The notes beneath the pieces were generated by a model. The model ran no database searches. It worked only from the letters and a program-made list of their open reading frames with translations, and was not told the origin of the DNA. From Cliona cf. orientalis (taxonomy: Eukaryota > Porifera > Demospongiae > Clionaida > Clionaidae), in assembly GCA_963930775.1 (NCBI GenBank), contig OZ005707.1, forward strand, positions 1,612,001-1,676,000: 64,000 bases of DNA, written 5' to 3'. Made by a program: the position numbers and the translations under genes. Shown here in pieces: positions 35,031 through 47,561 of the stretch (its first letter is position 1; each line of letters opens with the position of its first letter).

Positions 35031-37185
35031 TCCTCTCCCACTCCCACTCTCCCTCCCTCCTTGCCCCCTCCTATTGTTCTTTCTCTCTCTCCCCTCTCTC
35101 TTTGAGAAACATACTGGTAAGAAGTCTTGATAGAATTGTTTCTGCAAGCAGGCGACAGCTTCCATGCCCAGTTCTAGAGAATTGATTCCATTGTGAGGTA
35201 GTCCCGAATGAAAGAGGTGTCCTTCAGCTCGGAGCGTCCACATTGCTGCTGATGCAGTACCTACATCAAACAACAGACACTGCATGTGCTGACACAGAGC
35301 TCGAGTTGACAAATGCATCAAGTAAATATATACCATATTTCTTCTAAAAATTCGGCATGAAAATAATAATATTGCTTTAGCTTCGCCGAATTTTTAGAGG
35401 TTAAAATATTCAACATTCTGTCTGCGTGCACATTCCATTCCCGTTTATAGCATATACACATGACGACCTTTACCGAAAAATTAGAGACTATTTTCAATCA
35501 TTCGGTAAAGGGTGCCGAATAATTAGAAGGGCCGAATTTTTAGAAGAAATACGGTAGCTGGAAAATTTGGTGGAGAATAAAATTTGGTGATTTGGCAATC
35601 TACCTTTGCGACCACCAAATTAATGCTAATTTTTTTTGCAACTGTGACTTAGGGCCCAAGTGCCAAATTTAATTCCTGCCAATATTGCTGTCTACAGGGT
35701 ATAGAAAATTAGTGCTCATGCAGGGTATGGTAGAGTATAGTTATACATGTGGCTCTCACCAAAACTACCTTGGTATTAGCTAAAAAAAAATTTTTAACTT
35801 GTGGAAATTCTTGGCTGTATGTATGCCTTGAGTTTTACTTGAGATAAGTAATAACTGTCAATTTGTCATACCAATTTGTGGATTGCTATCGGCAGAGTCC
35901 ACCCAGAAGATTGGTCCATTCTTCAGTCCTTCAAGTTTCCCAGTCTGCACCAGTTTATCTACCCCGACATCAGGGATGGCTGGACTCTCCTCGCTGTAGA
36001 GAAGAAAACTTGTCACAGAGTGTCATAATCATAGGGGGGGTTGAGAGGTTCAATTTTCACTTTTTGTTTTATGGTTTAGTGATCATGCCACCATACATAT
36101 TTAATTTTTACAGGTTATTGACTGTAACCACTAAGGCATGAAACTTGGGATATCTCGAAAAATTCCAACTATATGTATAGGTAATCACACACATTCTCGT
36201 CCAATTTGGGAAATAATTGTACTAGCAATTTTTAAAATTGTACGAGGCGAAACTGAGTATAATTTTTGAAATTGCGTGTACAATTATTTCCCAAATTGGA
36301 TGAGAATGTGTGTGATTGCCTATTAATTGTATAGTTCCAGTGACCTTAGCTTAGTTGGTAATGAGCGATAGCTATAACTGCCAGCTGCTAGCTGTGAACT
36401 GATATGCAGCATGTCGTACACTCTACCGTCTTTGACACCTGGGAATGGTGAAACTTACAAGATCACTAGCAAAGGTAGGGAAACAAATCTTCATGAAAAA
36501 GCAAACTAAATGTCCCCCATAACTACAGAAGAGCGACGACGTACTTGGGTAAGAAGCCATTGCCCCCGAAGTGAGCGGGTCAGTCGCTGAGTCTCGGCGA
36601 CGTCTGTCTGCATCCTGAGTCTATTCGAGTAGGATGAAAAGTACAAAACGAAGGTTGAAGTCTCTTTAGTTGACAGAACAAACAGGTTGGATGCTGTCAA
36701 GAGTGAAAAGCCTTGTCAACAACCGTGAATTAGTTGGCGCGCGCCGTATGAAATACGAGTACAATTATGACCACGCCCAGGGCAATAATTCGAGTACAAT
36801 TAGGGATTAATCAGTACTCAAATGTATAGGGGAAAGTATAGGGCATATAGTAACTATACGATTAATAATATAATAATGGACATGTCAGAATAATATTATT
36901 ATTATGACGTTGCTTACGCTGCAATGAAGACAGCCACAATGGACTGTTTCAGTTTTGGTTTTGTTTCAGCCAGCTGGATGAAGAGGTCTGTAATGAGAGC
37001 CACGTGACCAAGGCAGTCTGTAGTACCACGACCATACAGCTTGTCACCCTGGAAACAAAGTAATATCATAATGAATTAGAGATGTGATGCTCTTACCTCA
37101 ACGACTAATTTGAATGGATTTCTCTCCCAGTTGGCAGGATTGGCAGGGACAACATCAAGATGGGAGCCAACAAATCCTATTGTTC
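32131..37185 (-). CDS. Acetylornithine deacetylase-like M20 metallopeptidase, 5' end not found
   Basis: Family reaction: hydrolysis of N-acetylornithine to ornithine and acetate with two Zn2+. Minus-strand exons: 37185-37097, 37048-36918, 35993-35872, 35260-35115, 34923-34731, about 32708-32597, 32391-32131. Metal and catalytic motifs are in order: GSHLDVVPANP, GRGTTDCLGH, AEESPAIPDVGVD with the catalytic Glu pair, WVDSADSNP and the late GYGHSSVYHGDNEYC. The closest family I recall is the plant/slime-mould acetylornithine deacetylase. The N-terminal exons (~80-100 residues) were not recognised upstream of 37186. The exon at 32708 lacks an AG acceptor where its homologue (45221) has one: the sequence before it ends CG. 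So splicing here may be altered or the gene may be decaying. A large nested transposon lies in the intron 32709-34730. Confidence 0.75.
32830..33995. mobile_element. Nested MITE: TACCGTA-ended element interrupted by two ACATCCC-ended elements
   Basis: The outer ends CCGTACTTCTTCTAAAAATT and its inverted partner (to 33995) flanked by TA match the intact 222-bp element at 35333-35554. Inside it, 32978-33400 is bounded by ACATCCCGAGTCCC/GGGACTCGGGATGT and 33420-33908 by ACATCCCCAGTA/TACTGGGGATGT. The first inner element is related to 56460-56860. Confidence 0.75.
34022..34200. mobile_element. MITE related to the 27925 family
   Basis: Starts with GAGAAACTTTTGAGGGAGAA and ends with the inverted form CTCCCTCAAGATTTTCCTGC. 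Same design as 27925-28111 but more diverged. Confidence 0.65.
34968..35028. repeat. (TC)n microsatellite
   Basis: A pure TC dinucleotide run of about 60 bp within a larger pyrimidine tract, in an intron of the M20 peptidase gene. Confidence 0.9.
35333..35554. mobile_element. Intact 222-bp MITE, TACCATATTTCTTC ends, TA target duplication
   Basis: Inverted ends (left CCATATTTCTTCTAAAAATT, right complement CCGTATTTCTTCTAAAAATT) flanked by TA. It is the uninterrupted relative of 32830-33995 and lies in an intron of the M20 peptidase gene. Confidence 0.8.
36180..36320. repeat. 141-bp hairpin element
   Basis: Arms of ~43 bp (36180-36222 and 36278-36320) are near-perfect reverse complements around a ~55-bp middle. 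MITE-like; in an intron of the M20 peptidase gene. Confidence 0.8.
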
Positions 37186-37226
37186 CTGTAATATAATTTT
37201 TAATAAGTTTCTTATTCTAGGTGGTA

Positions 37227-37324
37227 CCGCTCACGTCACAGATTTGAGCGATGGAAATGGTACGGGGTCGATGGGTTCTAATACCCCGTACCATTTCCAT
37301 CGCTCAAATCTGTGACGTGAGCGG
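37227..37324. repeat. Perfect 42-bp hairpin with 14-bp loop
   Basis: 37227-37268 and 37283-37324 are perfect reverse complements (each begins CCGCTCACGTCACAGATTTG in its own direction). It lies about 40 bp upstream of the first recognised M20 peptidase exon. The lack of any mismatch suggests a recent origin or constraint. Confidence 0.9.
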
Positions 37325-39266
37325 AACGGACTCCTTATGTGGGCGGGGCTCACATGATAACGCCATTGCAGGCCTTGGTTCCGCGAGGTGCAAATATCCA
37401 TCCTACAGTGGACGTTCGTGAAAGTTATCTGCCCGCAGTTATTCAGAGCAATTTCTGTCTTGGTAAGAGCATTATGATATCAGTAGCTACACGGGGTGAC
37501 CAGTTATTCTACAGTATTTATGTTTTTACACAACAGTTAACTTTAATAATTATTATATATTTGTATTTCAAGTTGCATAACTCAACTGATATAGACTAGG
37601 CCAAAATTCTGCCTATTTTCTATCTAGCTACAGTCATTGAAAATTCCACTGATTATGGTACAATTTACAATAAGAGTCATAGCCATAATAAATTGTCATT
37701 TATATCAATATACTTAAGTGGCAGTTGCAAGTAGAAAACGAACATTATTCCATTTTTAATTGACTTAATTAAATTAGTTATCCTACCACTATGCTTCAAC
37801 CATTTAGAATAAAAATTGGTGAACATTTAGCTTTCTGGGATGTATGTGAAGTTATTAGTGTGAAAAATTGCCAAAAAGTGACAGGAATAATGTTCCATTT
37901 CTACCTGCAACTGCCACCTGATTTATCTTGGCAACGCAATGGAATATACAGGCCAGGCATGCATGCCCCACCAGGATATGCTTAGTCTATAATATTATGC
38001 TATTACGTATACGGGTGAGAGGCATTCAAGCAATTAATTTTTATGCATGTTCCTGTGCGTGCACGGTTTCCTAACTTATTTACAAGTTAGCTGCATGATG
38101 TATATATACACAAGCTGAGCATGTGATTGTATTATTATTAATATTAGATCGATTAATATTTTCTCACTACTAATACACTCTTAAATTTAAAAGTATTGCA
38201 TGTGCATGCCATGGCTATACAGCTATATTATTGTATGGAGCAAATAAGCTTGAGGCCATCAATATGTACCCAAGCTCAATCTTGCACTTTATTACTAACC
38301 CGTAGTGCATCACTATAGGTACATAATTATGGCAGCAGCGGAAGGCGTAATGTTATATGCATGATGTCACAGCACTTTTTTGCACAATATAATTATATAA
38401 TAATAATTCTTTTGCTTCACGTCATACATATATGCATGATACTTTAGATATGTAGTAGTGATTGTAAGTCATGCACACACTAAAACAAGTAGGGCGCGTG
38501 CATCTGAGAGGTGCCACTCAACCGTTTCAATGTAAAACCCGCAGCATTAGGATCATCAAATTAGACAGCCGCAGATAGTCCCCTATCAACCAGCTTACAA
38601 TCCTATTGTATATAGTGATTTTAGCTCCGGCAGGTGTTCAACGTATAGACTTCAGCAGATGTTGTTTTATAGTTGTCATAATGGAATATATAGCTAGTAG
38701 CTAAATTTAAATATCTTGCACATTGGAAGCTCTCCAACTATTAAGGACCAGCCTTAAACTAGGACACCTAGGACAGTGCCTGCAGTTTGAGTGATTGTTG
38801 TCTCAGCTGCAGAGATTTGCACAGAACAGCCTCTGAAATAAGGACACCATTTTAACCAGGACACTTTATGTGGTCCCAAAGGTGTCCATAACAGAGAGGC
38901 TCCATGGCACTGTATTTTGTGCCATAATTTTATTGAGGAAAATTTGGGGTGTGACTACAACAGACAACTGCCGTTGTAATGCTATTGCATGGGCTATTTT
39001 AATGAGCTGATATTATATCCATGGATGACTTTTGACAAAGGTACTTTAAATCTTATCCAGGCCTGGGGGGTCAAAGACAAATTTAATCAAGGGAAGGGGG
39101 GGGGGATTTTATTTTGTAATTATAAATAATTTAATTGTGTCAGCATGCAGGGATAAAATTTGTGCATCACCAAGAATATTATTATGGTGTCCAGGGGGAT
39201 GCTATACCTTTATAAGGAGCTTTCCAGTCTGGGTGGGTGGGTTGGGGGGGGGGGGGGGGGGGGAGG
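37325..39266. other. Spacer with a MITE and a G homopolymer
   Basis: No gene was recognised. The plus strand has an unassigned open stretch at 37339-37462 followed by a GT donor-like site, which might be an exon. 37715-37920 is an inverted-repeat element (ends GTGGCAGTTGCAAGTAGAAA and its near complement). A run of about 22 G lies at 39242-39263. Confidence 0.5.
37715..37920. mobile_element. ~206-bp MITE
   Basis: Inverted ends of ~38 bp, containing AACATTATTCC and its complement, enclose AT-rich non-coding DNA. Confidence 0.7.
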
Positions 39267-41335
39267 AACAAACTCTTATCTAGGAGGAGTGATGATGTTA
39301 CCAATTTATTATGTCATGGGGGGAAATGACCTATTGAATGACTTCCAGGGGGATCATTGCCGCATAACTATTATGTCCAGGCCTAGGGGTTAACTTAAAA
39401 TAATCTTCCTCACTGTTCACACACAGGGATACAAAGTGGAATAGCCCATTCATTGATCAGATATAGAGCTACACCAAGAATTTACTTTGGGACACAGGAT
39501 ATATGCTGCATGTTAGGTTGGAACAGGGCCCAGGAAGTCCACCAAGTGCTTATCGGAGATTCCACTTGCGGCATGTAGGCTACAGAGTCTGACTTAATTA
39601 TGTATAAACAAGGTTACTTTTTGCGTCAGCCTGCCTGTGAATGAGGCTGAGGAGGAATACCCTACAGCCTTAACCAGAATCAGCATACCATGCAGCCATA
39701 TACTACACATTGCTAATTAGCTACTGAGTATTATAGGTGTACTAAATTTGTTAGCTACAAAGGTGTGACATCTAAGGACCAATGTTTTCAATTTGCGGTA
39801 CAGTGCTTGCAGTTCTAGTCTCAAGTAGACAGATTAGAGTATTGAGGCTATTATTCTAAGAAGGAGTACATATTGGAGAATCAATAAGGTTACTACTAGT
39901 AGCTACATAGCAGTATACAGAGTGTTATCTACTGCTGTGTAGAATAACAGCCTAGGAACGAACTCTTATCTAGGAGGAGTGATGATGTTACCAATTTATT
40001 ATGTCATGGGGGAAAATGACCTATTGAATGACTTCCAGGGGGATCATTACCGCATAATTATTATGTCCAGGCCTAGGGGTTAACTTAAAATGATCTTCCT
40101 CACTGTTCACACACCGGGATACAAAGTGGAATAGCCCATTCATTGATCAGATATAGAGCTATACTATACACCAAGAATTTACTTTGGGAAACAGGATATA
40201 ATATGCTGCATGTTAGGTTGGAACAGGGCCCAGGAAGTCCACCAAGTGCTTATCGGAGATTCCACTTGCAGCATGTAGGCTACAGAGTCTGACTTAATTA
40301 TGTATAAACAAGGTTACTTTTTGCGTCAGCCTGCCTGTGAATGAGGCTGAGGAGGAATACCCTACAGCCTTAACCAGAATCAGCATACCATGCAGCCATA
40401 TACTACACATTGCTAATTACTGAGTATTATAGGTGTACTAAATTTGTTAGCTACAAACTTGTGACATCTAAGGACCAATATTTTCAATTTGTGGTACAAT
40501 GCTTGCAGTTCTAGTCTCAAGTAGACAGATTAGAGTATTGAGGCTATTATTCTAAGAAGGAGTACATATTGGAGAATCAATAAGGTTACTACTAGTAGCT
40601 ACATAGCAGTATACAGAGTGTTATCTACTGCTGTGTAGAATAATAACCTAGGAACAAACTCTTATCTAGGAGGAGTGATGATGTTACCAATTTATTATGT
40701 CATGGGGGAAAATGACCTATTGAATGACTTCCAGGGGGATCATTGCCGCATAATTATTATGTCCAGGCCTAGGGGTTAACTTAAAATGATCTTCCTCACT
40801 GTTCATACACCGGGATACAAAGTGGAATAGCCCATTCATTGATCAGATATAGAGCTACACCAAGAATTTACTTTGGGACACAGGATATATGCTGCATGTT
40901 AGGTTGGAACAGGGCCCAGGAAGTCCACCAAGTGCTTATCGGAGATTCCACTTGCGGCATGTAGGCTACAGAGTCTGACTTAATTATGTATAAACAAGGT
41001 TACTTTTTGCGTCAGCCTGCCTGTGAATGAGGCTAAGGAGGAATACCCTACAGCCTTAACCAGAATCAGCATACCATGCAGCCATATACTACACATTGTT
41101 AATTACTGAGTATTAGGTGTACTAAATTTGTTAGCTACCAACTTGTGACATCTAAGGACCAATGTTTTCAATTTGCGGTACAATGCTTGCAGTTCTAGTC
41201 TCAAGTAGACAGATTAGAGTATTGAGGCTATTATTCTAAGAAGGAGTACATATTGGAGAATCAATAAGGTTACTACTAGTAGCTACATAGCAGTATACAG
41301 AGTGTTATCTACTGCTGTGTAGAATAACAGCCTAG
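39267..41335. repeat. Three tandem copies of a ~690-bp repeat
   Basis: Copies start at 39267, 39957 and 40653 (units 690, 696 and 683 bp), each opening with ACTCTTATCTAGGAGGAGTG and ending near GTGTAGAATAACAGCCTAG. Copies differ by scattered substitutions and a few small indels. No ORF is conserved among them. The array ends 134 bp before the helicase start and is preceded by the poly-G run. Confidence 0.93.
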
Positions 41336-41469
41336 CCTGTCCACTTGAGAATGCAAGCACATACCACAAATTGAAACCAAACTGCAGCTAACAAGCTCAG
41401 TGCAGATAAGCTAGCACGACTTAGGGTACAACAGTTACCGGTACTTAATATTCTCATAATAGATCTACA

Positions 41470-42882
41470 ATGGAAAGTGACAATGAAGAGATTGATGCTC
41501 AAGAGCCTTTGCAACCACGCATGTCACTTTTTGAAGAGTATGGTCCCAAGTTGACGGAGAGAATGAAGAAGAAGCTATTTGCGATTCAATGTGAAGCATT
41601 AAAGAAACTCACCAACTGGTTTTCTGACATAGAGCGAAAAGACCAAACAGCAGTTGTACAAATGCCAACTGGATCTGGAAAAACAGGTATCATTGCTTGC
41701 CTTCCTTACGTATTTGGAAGTGCTGTTTCTAAGAAGAAAATATCCCTCAATCTCAAGAAGCCAATGCTAGTCATTGCTCCAGGAAAGGTAATCCTGGACC
41801 AACTCGAGAAGAATTTGAAATCTTCCAGCTCGTGTGAATGCTTCTTGAAAGAGAGGGAGATCATAACTAGGAGTGATGCAGACGATGCGTTGTATTCAGT
41901 TCAACTGGTGCAGTCTTCGTTGGATTTAGGGGAGCTGCAGTATTCAAAAAATGGCAACATCATCGTTTCAAATGCACAGAAGTTTAATCCACACCCTAAA
42001 CCAGTGACGTGGAGAGATTTACAGGATGATATGTTCAGTGTGGTGATGGTCGACGAAGCCCACCATTTGCCATCTAGACAGTGGGAACAGATTATTGAGA
42101 AATTTCGACAACCATCAACCAAGATTATCTTCTTTACAGCTACACCGAACAGGGCTGATGGAAGACAGATAACAACAGATGGTGCACTGGAGCGCTTTGG
42201 ACCCACATACAGGCTGACCCGTGAAAAAGCAATAGAAGAGGGCTACATAAGGGAAGTTGAATTTAATCCAATTCCTTTAGAGAGACCCACAAAGTACGAC
42301 CCTGCTGACATCGAGAAGAGAATCCACTATGCAACTCTAGTGATAAATGAGGTGGTTCAATTGCTAGGAAAAAAGGACAAAGAGTGCCCACTTCCTGGTG
42401 GAAAAAAACATGCAGCATTGGTCATTGCAAGGGATACTACTGAGGCAACCCTGCTGAAAGAGAAAGCACAAAAAAACCATCCTGACATGGAAGATTGCAT
42501 TGCTGAGGTACACAGCAACGTGCACAAAGATATACGAAAATTGGTGCTTGAGGCACTATACAACGGCAAAGTGAGGATCCTCATCATAGTATCGATGTTG
42601 CTAGAAGGGTTTGACTATCCACCCATCAGCATTGCTGCCATCGTGACACGAATCCACTCCTGTGTTAAATTTGCACAGTTTGTAGGAAGAGCTCAACGAG
42701 TTGTCCGACAGCCACAGCAAGAAGAGGGAGTAAAACCAGAGCAGGAAAAGGGAGTAAAGGCCCACATTGTTACTCACGATTACTTCCAACAGCGAGAGCG
42801 TTATGAGGAGTACACCAAGCCGAGCATTCCTGTTGATGATGACGATAAGCGCTTCATCTCACTTGATCGTGACAATGACTAG
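41470..42882 (+). CDS. Intronless superfamily 2 DEAH-type helicase
   Basis: A single 470-residue frame. The SF2 helicase core is complete: Walker A MPTGSGKTG, motif Ia LVIAPGKVILDQL, Walker B VDEAHHLPS, motif III FFTATPNR, then in the second RecA fold SMLLEGFDYPPISIAAIV and motif VI QFVGRAQRVVRQP. Predicted activity is ATP-driven translocation or unwinding on nucleic acid. Arrangement and length are those of small stand-alone helicases such as the restriction/ERCC3-like branch. I do not recognise a named animal orthologue. Lack of introns, in a region where other genes have many, suggests retrocopying, a transposon passenger, or transfer from microbes or large DNA viruses. No terminal repeats of its own were found. 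Confidence 0.75.
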   Translation: MESDNEEIDAQEPLQPRMSLFEEYGPKLTERMKKKLFAIQCEALKKLTNWFSDIERKDQTAVVQMPTGSGKTGIIACLPYVFGSAVSKKKISLNLKKPMLVIAPGKVILDQLEKNLKSSSSCECFLKEREIITRSDADDALYSVQLVQSSLDLGELQYSKNGNIIVSNAQKFNPHPKPVTWRDLQDDMFSVVMVDEAHHLPSRQWEQIIEKFRQPSTKIIFFTATPNRADGRQITTDGALERFGPTYRLTREKAIEEGYIREVEFNPIPLERPTKYDPADIEKRIHYATLVINEVVQLLGKKDKECPLPGGKKHAALVIARDTTEATLLKEKAQKNHPDMEDCIAEVHSNVHKDIRKLVLEALYNGKVRILIIVSMLLEGFDYPPISIAAIVTRIHSCVKFAQFVGRAQRVVRQPQQEEGVKPEQEKGVKAHIVTHDYFQQRERYEEYTKPSIPVDDDDKRFISLDRDND

Positions 42883-43900
42883 CCGCTGATTCAAAAGATA
42901 AACCACTTGCCTTGCTTGATCTTGATAATGACTATTAACTTTTGATAAGAACAATACCAGAGGTAGGCCTAATTAATCAAACTTTATGCTGTTTTTTTGT
43001 ATTGTAATATTATTACTATTGTCTTCTTATAATCAGACTCAAAGTTTTTGCGGCATTGGATATCCAGGGTTATTGAAAGTAAGGCATGTATGGGTAATCT
43101 CTTTAGGTTTTCCTGTTTCACGACCACAGCGGGCAATTTCTCGCACACTGCGCATGCATGCAGAGGTGAGTGAAGCATATCCGGCGAATTGTGTATGGCT
43201 TCTTTACGAGTTCTAAAGACTTCATTCTCCCTTGTGGCTATAATGATTCAAGCTCCATTGCCAGCTCCAAGGATGTTAAACACAGTGAGCTACCTTCAAG
43301 AAGAGAGACGGCAGCCACGTACAAGCCCATGCTCGCATACAATTTGTGCGTCAACCTTAAAATTGTCATCCTTCTTGGTGAAAATTGACACTGGTTTGTT
43401 TTTGGTGGCAAAAGAATGTCAAACATGGTTTCTGTCTTTGAAACTTCTAATACAATTAATTTTATGTACTTGAACAGCCTCCTCACCATTGGCCGTCCCT
43501 TCAGAAGTGTACGTAATCATCAGATTTCCTCTTCCCTTGACAAAGGAGACATGTTCCACTTTCAGGGGACTGCCGTTCTCAGTAGAGTGGGGCTTCAGCT
43601 GTTCAGCACTTCAAAATGGTGACAATGCGCATAGAAACCATGGAAACAGTCAATGCATCAGTGCTGCATGGAACCAGGACGATGATTATATATGTTGTAT
43701 GCTAAAAAAATTCGTTGTTATACCTAGCTGTCTTCCTAACTGAAGGAACTCTGCATACTGGCATGCATGACTGTTGTACTCTAGTATATATTTGCTAGTA
43801 ACTTTGTACGCATTACAATCTGTCGACCTCGTACCATTCAGGTTACATCAATAATATTAATGCTGTATTAGAACTGGTCAAGTTTTATTTAGTTTTAATA
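42883..43900 (-). pseudogene. Degenerate coding remnant of unknown family
   Basis: On the minus strand, discontinuous frames give protein-like text: about 43620-43440 (VEHVSFVKGRGNLMITYTSE), 43385-43310 (FKVDAQIVCEHGLVRGCRL) and 43180-43055 (IARCGRETGKPKEITHTCL to a stop). Stops and frame changes separate them, so they are either exons with undetected junctions or a decayed gene. I do not recognise the family. The rest of the stretch has no visible feature. Confidence 0.35.
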
Positions 43901-44259
43901 ACCCTTAGGGGGTGGGTTGGGAGGAGCAAGTTAGTAAAGACTAGTCGGTTTAAATAAAGTCCAGGCAGTCCTATCACAGATCTGTGACTATAGTCCTGTG
44001 AGTGTTAAGAGTATTCTGGGATGGGGCTATATACGTCTAGCAATTGACATTTCGTATTATTGTCGCCTATGATGTTATAGAGATATACATATCATGTACA
44101 GCAATTTAAAGAAAATTTTGGGGCATAATTCACAAAATATAACATCAGCAAGAAAAAATCCAAACAAAAAATAACGCAGCAGTAGCATTAAATTTCAATA
44201 ATAGCCTTCAGTACATAGTAGTCACAAGGCTATAATGTTATACTCATCAACACTACAGT

Positions 44260-45730
<1,471 letters not shown>

Positions 45731-45909
45731 CTACATGTACACGTACATACAACATTTACAGGTATCTAATGCAGAGCAGTGACACAGGAACCACAGGTAC
45801 GCCGCGGGTGCAGGCATCCCCCGGTAGAAAGCAAGGCACATATAAAATAATATGGCTCATACACGAAGACAGTGTGTGACTCCAGGGCTCTAAGACTGGT
45901 GCCTCAATA

Positions 45910-46115
45910 CCATATAGCCAGAAACATCCAGGGAGGGAGAAAACTTTCACGAATTTCATGGTTTGAGCACTAACCACAAAGGTTCTCTCCATGAAATTTG
46001 GGCATACATGTACCACACCCACCTACAAGATTGGTTTAGTACTCTGCAAAAGTTGTCTCACTACCTACCGATCCATGAAAGTTTTCCCCTCGACAGTTTT
46101 CCTGCTATATGGTAT
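45910..46115. mobile_element. MITE related to the 27925 family
   Basis: Begins with CATATAGCCAGAAAC and GGGAGAAAACTTTCACG and ends with GTTTTCCTGCTATATGG, the diverged inverted form. Confidence 0.6.
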
Positions 46116-46219
46116 CTTGGCCATGGCAGGCTCTGCTGTGGGTTACCACGTAACAAAGTACATGTAAAGCTTACCATTTACTTCTTCAAGAGAGCTGATA
46201 ATGGGAGAGTGGTTGGAGA

Positions 46220-46914
46220 CATGGAGGGAAGGCACCATTTAAGATGATTAGGGGAGCAGCTGCTGTAGACAGGAATGTGGCTTACTTTATGAGCTGTGGT
46301 GGTCAACTATTTTCATATGACTCATCTACACAGAGGATGAGTAAGCTTCCTCAGTGTCCCCATTGGTCCAGCAGCTTAGTAATTGTAAGATGTCTCCTCA
46401 CAGCTATTGGTTCAGGAAATGATTTGTAGTTAAGTATTGTCCAGGACCATGATAATAAAAAGTCGTGGGTGGAGTACTTTCCACATATGCCAACAAAGCA
46501 ATATAACGCTGCAGCAGTGACACAAAACAGCATCCCATAGTGGCTGGTGCATGGGATGAGTGGATCAAATCGACTGGGTACGGTGGAAGTTATGGACACA
46601 GAAACTTTAATCTGGTCAACAACCACTAACTTTCCCGGGTCACCCTGGCTACTGCAGGGCATCAGCAACCACCTGTGGAGACCAACAGTACATTCTAGGA
46701 GGATTTGACAAGGGTGGTTCCACAAAATCATATTGACCTGTTCACTGCCAAAGCTCCTATACAGTCAGGCAATGAAACATCGTCTAATTCTGATTCAGTG
46801 TGATACAGAGTTGCTGATGTCCCAGTGTACTGCTCTACCTATGCAGCTGTCAAAGGAGATTTAGTAGCAGTTGGCGGAGCAGACCTTGAGGGCAGGAGCA
46901 CAGTAGTTGTTCAC
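46220..46914 (+). pseudogene. Kelch-repeat gene fragment, 5' part, disrupted by the MULE
   Basis: Kelch-type beta-blade text is recognisable in shifting frames: VAYFMSCGGQLFSYDSST, LPQCPHWSSSLVIVRCLLTA, MPTKQYNAAAV, GSNRLGTVEVMDTETLIW and STYAAVKGDLVAVGG. Several stops and frame changes occur, so the copy was already decayed. The final part STVVVH ends at the MULE target site (46906-46914), and the kelch text resumes past the element at 53127. Kelch repeats of this wording accompany kinase domains in sponges, as far as I recall, but no kinase domain is seen here. Confidence 0.65.
46906..46914. repeat. Left 9-bp target site duplication of the MULE
   Basis: GTTGTTCAC, repeated exactly at 53127-53135. 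It is part of the kelch coding text on both sides, so it was a single copy before insertion. Confidence 0.9.
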
Positions 46915-47049
46915 GGTCATGCAGAGTTTGGCATAAAACAGAAGAAATTCTCTTGCTGTACTAAGACAAATTTTTATGCCAATCCTTTCTTGCTGCACCA
47001 AGGGACACTTTTATGCCGATCTTGCCTTGCTGTACAGCAAGGCACTTTT
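46915..47049. repeat. MULE left terminal inverted repeat
   Basis: Aligns with the complement of about 52992-53126. Shared blocks include TTGCTGTACTAAG, TTTTTATGCCAATCCTTTCT and TTGCCTTGCTGTACAGCAAG. Confidence 0.9.
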
Positions 47050-47561
47050 ATATGCCATCATCTCTAGCATAAAATGCCTTCTTATAATACTATACTTGTA
47101 TTTATTCAAAAGGGGAAATTTTATGCCAGATAAATAATGATACGGAGCTTACCCTAATTAATTTTATTACAGGAATATACCCAATACATTTTGAGGGATT
47201 ATACATCACAATTGGCATAAAATTTTGCCATATTGTATCTAATGAAAGGGAAAATTTTATGCCATAATAATATTATAGCCTATTGCAATTGACAATTATT
47301 ATCCTGCATGCATGATGCATTCATGGCATAATAATTATTTATTATTATGATACACATCTGGCATAATTATAATAGTTCATTGTGATAATCATATTATAAT
47401 CATGAATATATAATTTATTATAATCATGCATACCAGGAATCAATATTATGCTGATACAGATTAAATTTTAATTTAGGATAACATAATTACTATTTCGATA
47501 TGATCATGATTGATGCATGCTTATGAAATGTTCAGTGCATGGTCCACCTAGATATTCCCAC

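Noticed and set aside
36409..36700. N-terminal exon of the M20 peptidase or a separate small gene
   Set aside because: It lies between later exons of the same gene on the wrong side, and neither strand gives family-like text.
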